Shown: positions 31,277-38,736 of the stretch, piece after piece
Layout: every line of letters starts with the position of its first letter
How positions within the stretch are numbered: position 1 is the first letter of the stretch
Assembly (NCBI RefSeq): GCF_905220565.1
Contig: NC_059416.1
Coordinates: forward strand, 1,922,001 to 1,986,000
DNA: 64,000 bases
Origin: Melitaea cinxia
Lineage: Eukaryota > Arthropoda > Insecta > Lepidoptera > Nymphalidae
Reading direction: 5' to 3'
Notes under the pieces: generated by a model
Database searches by the model: none
The model's input: the letters and a program-made list of their open reading frames with translations, nothing else
Told to the model about the DNA's origin: nothing
Translations under genes and position numbers: made by a program

Positions 31277-32164
31277 TTATTATAATTTATTTTAAAGGTT
31301 TTTTCTACATTACAAGCGAATCCTAAATTAAACTATAGTAAAGCAATAAAAATAATTATTTTACTTCGATTGTAAAAATGTTCTAATTGGTTAATTATTA
31401 AAGGAAACTTTACAAGTAGTTTAGTTTTATGGATATCTTATTAAGAGATTGAAGGAATTTCGAGAATTTATTGTGTACTGCCTGCTACAGGACATGATGT
31501 ACAATAATTAACGTTTTTCATTAGCTGCTTAAAACTATCAAGTCTTTCAATATTATAGTTGAAACTAGACGAAAAGGAAATAGTCAATATTGCTCTATAA
31601 GCCTTTCTCAAGCATTGTACGTAAGGTTATTAGTAAAAATCTATTGCTTGAACACTGCAAACAAACATTTCATTTTTTATTGTTATATTAACAACGTCCA
31701 CGGACTCTTAGTTATCCATGACATTTAATATATTTCATAAAATATTTGCTTTATTGTCGGCGTTTTTTTACAATAGTTTAACTTCAGAGTAGCAGTTCTA
31801 GAACCGGCTAGAATTGCTAGGATAGTCCGGCACTGAAAGCTTTTCAATGTTATTAAGATATAAAATATATAATTATACATGTTTGTTTGTTTGTTTTTTT
31901 TATTAAACATTTCAGTTAAAGAATTGAATTATACGTGTTGGTATCGTGTTTTCTTGTAAATAATTTACACAATGAGTTAGAATAACTTTCCTAATGCTGT
32001 CTTCTCTATCAGCAGTGATATGAAATGAAATGAAATATATCTACAGTCTCAAAAAAAAAAGACTAACAAAAAAAAGGTTAAGATGGCAAAAGCTTTAAAC
32101 AATTAAATAAATTGAATATCTAAACATTGGGTACATTACAAACTTGGGTAATGTACCCAGTGTT
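31277..32164. other. AT-rich stretch, no gene
   Basis: Nothing recognised. A local near-palindrome (ATTGGGTACATTACAAAC / TTGGGTAATGTACCCAGTG) lies at about 32125-32163. Confidence 0.4.
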
Positions 32165-32420
32165 TTTTATGCAACTAGGTCGGTAAACAGGCGTAGCGAT
32201 TACCGTAGCTTATAGACGCCTGCAGCACCAGAAGCATTGCAAGCGCTTTGCTGGCCCTACCCCCAGGAGCTCTGGTCACCTTACTCACCAACAGGAACAC
32301 GACACTGCTTGATAACAGTATCATTTAGCTGCAATCTTCTGTAAGGTCGAGGTACTACCGCAGTCGTGCTGCTCCATATTTTGAGCAGGGAATTTCCTGC
32401 TGAGCCCTACCTCAGTTAAA
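32165..32420 (+). repeat. Family C repeat
   Basis: AACTAGGTCGGTAAACAGG, AGCTTATAGACGCCTGCAGC, AGGAGCTCTGGTCACCTTAC, GGTCGAGGTACTACCGCAG and ending CCCTACCTCAGTTAAA. Confidence 0.85.
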
Positions 32421-32994
32421 AATAAACTCTAATATTGCAGATGTCTGGACTGCTGAGTAGCCATTTACATCCGATGGTACTGTCTGCCCAATTACTACCC
32501 CGTTTTTATATAATAATAATATTGATTACAGTGTTAATATTATTAAGGTAACAAAATAGCAGATGATAATATTAATTTTCCCATGTTTAAAACAAGTATA
32601 GACTTGTATGAAGCTAGTGATTTATTCTGAACAATAATGATCGACCACTAGCTCTTGTTTCCGGAACACGTTGTACGAACTATACCCGTCGACACACTGC
32701 TATGGAGAATGGCGATATATTTTAAATTTACCATTATAGTTTAGTATGTACAAAAGGCTCAAAAAAAAAAAAAACACTTGCGAGGTCGATTCGCACTTAG
32801 AGCTGATATTTTGAATACGTATTAGTTTCTGAGTTTGCCTTTACGGGTTCTATTATTGAGTTTTGAAAATCATATAAAAAATAAAGACGATATATAACAC
32901 TTAGTAAGTTATCCACCACAACAATTCAATAGAAATGAATAATAGAAGATGCAATGGTGTAAGGTTACGGTTATTATATTCCCTTTTGAAGTGA
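32421..32994. other. Unique stretch, no gene
   Basis: Nothing recognised; an A-run lies at about 32761-32775. Confidence 0.4.
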
Positions 32995-33006
32995 AAGCTA
33001 TTTAAT

Positions 33007-33247
33007 ACTTTTTTTTGTTTTGTTTTGTTTTGATATCGCAGGGGAACCCATTTACGGGTGATATCCAGGACGCCCGGGTAGGCAATCTTAGACCGTATGT
33101 CGGCTTCAGCACTTGGGGGTGCAGTACCGACCAAACCCCTGCGGGAGCCTTCAGCCGCTTTAATTAGAGGGTCCCGGATCTGCAGGCAACAGGATCCCTC
33201 CAGCGACCGGCTGGCTTCGGCGAAAAGGCCAGAGTTCTCCTCCATGG
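33007..33247 (-). mobile_element. GC-rich retroelement copy with 12-bp target-site duplication
   Basis: Minus-strand copy. Its 3' end is GGGTTCCCCTGCGATATC plus an (AAAAC)n-type tail (33008-33032 on the plus strand), and it is truncated at CCATGGAGGAGAACTCTGG. AAGCTATTTAAT flanks it (32995-33006 and 33248-33259). Together with 4521-4966 it proves a shared 3' end and variable 5' ends. It contains an open frame (MEENSGLFAEASRSLEG...), but the plus copy at 4695-4925 is also open in the same frame. That may be conserved coding at the 3' end of a LINE; the product is not recognised. Confidence 0.85.
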
Positions 33248-33294
33248 AAGCTATTTAATTCTTAGAGTAATTTACTTTAACTTAATCGATAACG

Positions 33295-33975
33295 ATTCAG
33301 CCCGTAACATCCCACTTCTGGGAATAGGCCCCTTTTTACGTGTGGGAGAAGAATCGGAGCTTAATCCACCACGCTGCTCAACTGCGGGTTGGCAGATATA
33401 TTCTCTACCATGAGTAACGATCGCTATCAGGTTTTTATGATAACATCCAGGATCGACAGCTAAATGTGCTCTTCGAAGCACGGTGGGGTGACTTACAAGG
33501 ACAGACATCCAAACCGGAGAGAAATATTTGTGCAAATACAAATTAAATACAAATACTTATGAGAATATTTATGAGAGATCGCATATTTCGAATTTAAGAA
33601 ACAAATATAAACTTCATATTGATAATGTAAGAACTAATTATGGTAAAAAAACAATTCTGTTTGAAGGAGTACAGCTGTTTAATAAACTACTAGATGTAAT
33701 AAAACTATGTGATAGTATGAACATATTTAAAACCAAACTAAATAATCATATTATATCCTCACTATAGTAAACAAGAAAGCCTTCCGACGGCCCAGATGTT
33801 AAAACTGTATTCTTGCAAATGTATAAAAATGTTATTGTATCTCATTTTAAGTGAATGTCAAATTCTTATGAGAAATAAAGTTCTTTAAATCTAATACATC
33901 CATCCCGAGTGGGAATCGAAGCCGGAAATCACCGGTGTTTAGGTGTATGCACTTAGGCACGCGCATCGATTACTT
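33295..33975 (-). mobile_element. SINE family D, split by a LINE tail
   Basis: 33295-33556: tail and body (GCCCGTAACATCCCACTTCT, GATCGCTATCAGGTTTTTAT). 33893-33975: head with AGTGGGAATCGAAGCCGG and GTTTAGGTGTATGCACTTAG. The two parts are in register once 33557-33892 is removed. Confidence 0.8.
33557..33892 (+). pseudogene. LINE C-terminal coding fragment and 3' tail
   Basis: The plus-strand frame encodes RSHISNLRNKYKLHIDNVRT, then the residues GKKTILFEGVQLFNKL and NIFKTKLNNHIISSL, and stops at 33765. This is the usual carboxy-terminal block of non-LTR polyproteins (an aromatic/leucine NxL core followed by FK.KL). The 3' part ends AATAAAGTTCTTTAAATC. No RT motifs remain. It lies inside SINE D next to AATAC repeats, so it inserted after the SINE. 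The frame is open, so the insertion is not very old. Confidence 0.6.
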
Positions 33976-34474
33976 TGATAGTTTTCAATAATGCCAATAT
34001 AGCAGATGATACTGCCAATCTATGATGAATAATATGCAAAATTCCGCAATGGCTCCTTGCATAAGTTGGATAATTTAAGCGTTGGTATGTCGCAGTGAAA
34101 CTAGGGAACGCTCTCCTTCATTTCATTAGCGATCGTGAGCAGATATCGTTCTGCGTGCCGTTCACTCACTCACTCGTTCACTCAGTATATCGTAAAATTA
34201 TACATTAATCTATCTAATATGTTGACTTACGCAGACCTGTCAAACGTACGAAATGTGAATAATCTGTGTTTTAGAATTTTGTAATTTTATCCGCAAATTT
34301 CTTAATTTTTTTGTTCCATAAGGATATTCGATGACTATATGTGTATATGTGAATGTATGTAAGTGTGTAAGCATATGTATGTATGTATATATGTATGTAT
34401 AATTTTATAATCTATTGTGATGTATTCTAATTTCTATAACAATTATTTGTACACTTCCTAACCGCTTTTTAATG
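33976..34474. other. Unique stretch, no gene
   Basis: Includes a CACTCACTCACTCG patch near 34165-34180 and a (TATG)n patch at about 34376-34400. Nothing coding. Confidence 0.4.
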
Positions 34475-34546
34475 CGCTGTCCTATACCCAAAGGTTGTCA
34501 GGAAGAAGTCGTTCGTTTAGCGATAAGACCGCCTTTGTACATTTTC
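34475..34546 (+). mobile_element. CR1-like LINE tail fragment with hairpin
   Basis: CCTATACCCAAAGGTTGTC, AGGAAGAAGTCGTTCGTTTAG, then CGATAAGACCGCCTTTGTAC; the stem uses a G-T pair. It lacks the AATAAA end. Confidence 0.65.
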
Positions 34547-34547
34547 C

Positions 34548-34645
34548 TCTAGCGCTTGCGATGCTTCTTGTATTGCTGGCTTCTGGTATGAACTACGGTA
34601 ACCGCTTACCATCAAGTGGCCCACGCGCTTGTTCGAATAAAACCT
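34548..34645 (-). repeat. Family C fragment
   Basis: GCGCTTGCGATGCTTCTTG, ACTACGGTAACCGCTTACCA and GCGCTTGTTCGAAT, the 5' part only. Confidence 0.7.
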
Positions 34646-35237
34646 TATTCCGATAAAAAGCTATGGACCAAAGAAATGTCTGGTTAAACAGTTTGGTATA
34701 AAGGAAAATTAATCTGTTTTTATGATATACTAAGTACAAAACACACTCGCCTCTAAAACATAAATAAATAATTACATGATTACATTGAATGAGCCTTAAT
34801 CACTTGCTAATCACAGTTCTTCGGCGGCAGCGCGGGTAATAACATAATGATGTGCGAGCGAGAGGCAAATACGAGGGAAGGAGAGAGTCGATAGCAACGA
34901 GTTTGGGAGCCGTAATATGTATTTTTTAACTAATTCCCGATGGGCTTAATTACGTGTATTTATAGCTTATTGTCTTATTTCAGTGCTTGTTTTTGAATTG
35001 CTTTGTTTATTTATAGGTTAAAAAGAGTACATGTTTAGTTATATGGCGATTCTAGAATTATTTAAAATTTCACAAATTTTCTCTATTTTGAAGGTTGTCT
35101 GTAAGAGAAATCGTAAAAGATATATTTGCCTTTGTACCTTTTAAAGTTAAAATATTGTTTTTTGTTAAGTAATTTCAAATATTCGATAAAGTGTTAAATA
35201 AGAAATAAACAAATAAATAATAACAATAAATTTTATG
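34646..35237. other. Unique stretch with GC-richer island, no gene
   Basis: 34815-34920 (CGGCGGCAGCGCGGGTAATA, GTGCGAGCGAGAGGCAAATA) is non-repetitive and GC-richer. No coding support. Confidence 0.35.
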
Positions 35238-35280
35238 TTCAATTCCACGCGGACAAAGTCGCGGGCACAGCTAATAATAT

Positions 35281-35307
35281 CGTCGCTGAATAGGCAAAAC
35301 TACTAAA
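35281..35307 (+). repeat. Left terminal inverted repeat
   Basis: CGTCGCTGAATAGGCAAAACTACTAA; partner at 42768-42794. Confidence 0.75.
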
Positions 35308-35771
35308 GCGCCATTTTGGTCAAAATGAGTTATATATATGGTTCGACTGCATTTTTTTTTCTCTGCCTATTAGTCCGGGTCTCGTGGCGATCAGAGCATT
35401 TTTTTGGCGCTTTAGCACTCAAAATGGGGTTAAAATCTCACAAGATGTGTTGCGACTTTTTACTAATGTGTGGCTTACTTCGACACATTTTCGTATAATT
35501 GTCGGTTTAGTATTATGCTCGCTGCAACAAGCCCTATTCAGGTTTGTTAGTAATTTTCGAAAGTATACTTTTGATAACCGATGGTATTTATATAACTTTC
35601 GCTTGAATCTATTTTTTTACCACGGGTCCTTTTAGTCAAATGAGCTTAAGAAAAAACCACAAGATATGGTGATTTAGTAGTTTCTGCTGATTGAAATCAC
35701 GTATACTCAAGCTTATAAGTAAATAATCTTTCAGCAAGAATCATCAACCATGGCGCTTTAGTATTTTTGCT
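35290..35771. repeat. Subterminal inverted repeat pair
   Basis: AGGCAAAACTACTAAAGCGCC (35293 region) is inverted at about 35751-35770 (TGGCGCTTTAGTATTTTTGC). A third related piece, GGCGCTTTAGCACTCAAAAT, is at about 35408, and CACAAGATATGGTGATTTAG (35660) resembles the CACAAGATGTGTTGCGAC following it. Confidence 0.6.
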
Positions 35772-35811
35772 TTACTCAGTAATTTAAGTAACAGGATATT
35801 AGCATTTTTGA

Positions 35812-36059
35812 GCGGCTGATGTAACAGAAGCAGAAGAGTTAACTGTCAATGGAAAAAACAAAAGTGTGTTAAAAAAGATATATAAAACTCGGCTGCCTAT
35901 TTCTAAAAAGAAGTACGATGATTTATGGAAATTGTGCACATCAAAAGTAATCGAAGAGATCGAGAACACCACGATGAATACAAAAACATGCCTTGTATAG
36001 CGAACGTTCAGGACACGCTACCAGACACTGACGAAGAGGATGAGATTAATGAGGATTAA
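35812..36059 (+). pseudogene. C-terminal fragment of an unidentified transposon-like protein
   Basis: First segment: an open frame from about 35812 ending in the residues YKTRLPISKKKYDDLWKLC near 35948. A frame change of one base follows. From 35961 to 36059 the frame reads REHHDEYKNMPCIANVQDTL, then acidic residues PDTDEEDEINED and a stop. This looks like one protein end with a single frameshift (basic, then aromatic, then acidic tail). I have a vague impression of similar C-termini in transposon-encoded insect proteins, but cannot name the family. It lies about 530 bp from the left inverted terminus. Confidence 0.4.
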
Positions 36060-36505
36060 GTAGATTATTATTTCTCAATCAATATTTTATTAGAATTAGA
36101 AGTTAATAATGTTCAGTTTTGATCTCTTATTTAAATTACAATAAGTATACTGATTATTGTTAAAATGGAGTCTTGTAATTGTAACTAACTTAAGTAACTC
36201 CGTCTAGGATGACTGTTTTGAACGACAGGCGTGATATTGTTATTTTAAACTAAGCTTAGTATAAAAGAACAATATAGCGCCTGAACTGAACAGTGATTCC
36301 AGAGGGAGTTATTTGTGTTAGTTGCAATAGCGAAACTCCACATTATGTTTTTATTTAGTACGTTTTTATAAACAAATGTGGAAAATTACGGAGGAAGGTG
36401 ATTTTTGTTTTATTTATAATCTGAGAAAATGTCAATTTTGTTTGAACAAATTTTTTAATTGAATAAAGATTTATGTTAAATTGGTGTTATTTATTTATTA
36501 TACGG

Positions 36506-37786
36506 CTTGTGCATCAACAGCTCAGCAGTTTCCTTTTGAAACACCGTCTGTTGAATCCCATGCAATCCGGTTTTCGTCCAGGTCACAGTACGACTACTGC
36601 GCATGTAAAAATAACTGATGATATACGATCAAATATGGAAAACCAACAGGTCACGGTATTAACGTTACTCGATTTTAGTAACGCCTTTAATACTGTGGAC
36701 TTTGATATACTATGTGATATTTTACGTTCTCTTAACATATCTCCTGAGGTTGCTGATTGGTTTCTTAGTTACTTGCAGGGTCGCCGGCAGCGAGTTAAAT
36801 TGAATGACTCATACTCCAATTGGTCAATGGTCAATACCGGTGTCCCGCAAGGTGGCGTGCTCTCCCCTCTTTTGTTTTCAATATTTATAAACTCTATCTG
36901 TAATGTAATATCTTCTTTCTACCACCTCTATGCAGATGATCTCCAGATATACTCTCACTCCACTGTTCATAACTTATCTCAGTGTGTATCGCGTATAAAC
37001 AATGACCTTTTAGCCATTGGTAAATGGAGTAAAGCCTATGGCCTAAATATAAATCCAAATAAAACGAAAGCTATTATTATAGGAAGCTCCAGACTGCTCA
37101 GCCGCATTGATAAATCTGAGGTATCTCCTGTTACATTTAATGGATTCACCATTCCATACAGCGAAAGCGTGAGAAATTTAGGTGTTATCTTTGACCAACA
37201 TCTCTCTTGGGGTCCTCAAATATGTGAAATTAGTCGCAGACTGTTCGCTTCGGTTGGGTCTCTCCGCAGATTGCGTAATCTACTGCCCATTCCTACTAAA
37301 ATTGCTCTTGCACATAGTCTCCTATTACCAATTCTTGATTATGCTGATACTTGCTATCTTGACATTACAGAGGAGCAGCTTAATAAGCTTGAGCGCATTC
37401 AGAATGTATGTATAAGATTTATCTTTAGACTACGCAAATATGACCATATTTCAGAATTTCGCAAAAAACTCAAGTGGCTCCCAATTCGCCTTTGCAGGAA
37501 TACTCATATCCTTACCCTACTTTACTCCATTTTATTTAATCCCTTTACCCCTTCCTATCTGAAAGAACGTTTCAAATTCCTTGGTGATTCTCACAAACGC
37601 TGTCTTCGTTCTGACAGTAATTTTCTTCTTGAAATTCCTTCTCAATCCTCTTCCTTTTATGACAAATCTTTTACAGTTCAAGCCTCTCGCTTATGGAATA
37701 CCTTGCCCTTGAATATCAGACGTGTACAAACACCTGCACTTTTTAAAAAGACTGTTTGGAAGCATTTTCTTCAAACTCAACAATAA
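36506..37786 (+). CDS. LINE reverse transcriptase, 5'-truncated but open
   Basis: Coding homology starts at 36506, immediately after the target-site duplication (residues VHQQLSSFLLKHRLL...). The open frame happens to extend upstream into flanking DNA to an ATG at 36473, giving 437 codons of which the first 11 are not LINE. RT motifs, numbered on that 437-residue frame: catalytic D67 in DFSNAF, VPQGG at 124-128, YADD at 153-156. It ends in the usual CLRS...LWNTLPLNIRR...TVWKHFLQ terminus. Endonuclease and RT motifs 0 to 2 are missing, so it cannot be autonomous, yet no stop or frameshift has accumulated. Closest relative in this window is ORF2 at 6839-9787 (shared LLNPxQSGFRxGHSTTTA, LLDFSNAFN, GVPQGGV). 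Confidence 0.9.
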   Translation, partial: LVHQQLSSFLLKHRLLNPMQSGFRPGHSTTTAHVKITDDIRSNMENQQVTVLTLLDFSNAFNTVDFDILCDILRSLNISPEVADWFLSYLQGRRQRVKLNDSYSNWSMVNTGVPQGGVLSPLLFSIFINSICNVISSFYHLYADDLQIYSHSTVHNLSQCVSRINNDLLAIGKWSKAYGLNINPNKTKAIIIGSSRLLSRIDKSEVSPVTFNGFTIPYSESVRNLGVIFDQHLSWGPQICEISRRLFASVGSLRRLRNLLPIPTKIALAHSLLLPILDYADTCYLDITEEQLNKLERIQNVCIRFIFRLRKYDHISEFRKKLKWLPIRLCRNTHILTLLYSILFNPFTPSYLKERFKFLGDSHKRCLRSDSNFLLEIPSQSSSFYDKSFTVQASRLWNTLPLNIRRVQTPALFKKTVWKHFLQTQQ

Positions 37787-37799
37787 ACAAGTAATTCAT

Positions 37800-37859
37800 A
37801 ATTATAATGTATACATATATGTATTTATATGTATGTATGCATGTATGTGGGTATATATG

Positions 37860-37893
<34 letters not shown>

Positions 37894-37950
37894 TGTATGT
37901 ATGTATGTATTTATGTATCTATTTATGTATGTATGTATGTATGTATATGT
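37800..37950. repeat. (TATG)n microsatellite in LINE 3'UTR
   Basis: Long run of TATG units, interrupted by TTATGTATCTATT at about 37909-37921. It accounts for the artefactual Met-Tyr-Val-Cys frame across it. Confidence 0.9.
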
Positions 37951-38044
37951 TTAACTATTTGAATATTTATAATAAATTTGTTGTAACTTGTACACCTATG
38001 CTGACGCTAGACCATTTCCTTTGCCCTAAGGTTGCCTGGAAGAG

Positions 38045-38060
38045 ATCGCTTTTTAGCGAT
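38045..38060 (+). promoter_or_regulatory. Conserved 3'UTR hairpin
   Basis: ATCGCTTTTTAGCGAT: six perfect pairs, loop of four T, preceded by GCCTGGAAGAG and followed by AAGGCCGCC. Confidence 0.6.
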
Positions 38061-38168
38061 AAGGCCGCCCTTTGTACCTAATGAATATATTGTCAATATT
38101 TTCTTTATTTCTTTGATATGTATTATTTCTGTTTTTGGTGTACAATAAAGTGTATTATTATTATACGG

Positions 38169-38538
38169 GTTAATATGTCATAATAAACATTTTTGTTGCT
38201 CACATTAGTAATAATATTTAGGCTGGAACAAGATAAAAAGTGATGAAAGTATAATCATCCCATTATTTAATTGGCAACTATGTCTTGAAAGTAAAAAGCT
38301 TTCGAGATTTCTCTAGTATCCGATGCTGAATGTCTTTTTGCTATATGTCTTTCTGTAGTAGATTTATCTCTTAGTAATTTTCGTTTACGACTATTATATT
38401 TTTTAAATAATGTTAGTATTTTTTTCCAAAGAGAATGTTAACACACTCGAGTCTTTAGTAGTTGGCGACTCCCTAACCGTGAACTTAACGTGGAGGTTAG
38501 TAAATTTCCCTTGCTGGTTTTTTTTCAGGACTCAGAGG
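38169..38538. other. Residual DNA-element sequence between the LINEs
   Basis: 370 bp of AT-rich DNA that continues the sequence before 36495. It carries the open segment at 38267-38437 on the minus strand. Confidence 0.5.
38267..38437 (-). pseudogene. Open coding-like segment, unidentified
   Basis: 56 sense codons without an internal stop or a Met. The residues are strongly basic: KKYNSRKRKLLRDKST, TERHIAKRHSASDTRE and ISKAFYFQDIVAN before a stop. Composition looks protein-like rather than random AT-rich translation. It may be an exon of the transposase of the enclosing DNA element, but it is on the opposite strand to the fragment at 35812-36059. No domain is recognised. Confidence 0.3.
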
Positions 38539-38736
38539 ATTTTTTTTTTTTTTTTTTTTTTTTTCTTTTTATTTGGGAAAACAAACAGTATTACAATGGG
38601 TATCAACAACATCAGTATATATACAAAAAGTACTTATCGTAATACCAACACCGTTTACCACGGATTACCTCAAATATTACAAAATAAGTCGATCACAGTT
38701 ACAAGACAAACAGCTATAATTACAAGGTAAATCCAA

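Larger units (their letters stand above)
36506..38157 (+). mobile_element. 5'-truncated CR1-like LINE with 11-bp target-site duplication
   Basis: TTATTATACGG flanks both ends (36495-36505 and 38158-38168). The copy contains the RT C-terminal two thirds, a 3'UTR with a long TATG microsatellite, the hairpin AGAGATCGCT...AGCGATAAGGCCGCC at 38041-38068 and an ending GTGTACAATAAAGTG plus (TTA)n. Same family group as the full-length LINE at 6364-11540, with clearly different sequence. Confidence 0.92.

Noticed and set aside
37722..38081. A 119-codon frame rich in Met-Tyr-Val-Cys
   Set aside because: It translates the TATG microsatellite and the LINE 3' tail.
38510..38532. A splice acceptor (TTTTTTTTCAGGACTCAG) marking a host exon
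   Set aside because: No open frame follows; the LINE poly(A) end starts within ten bases.
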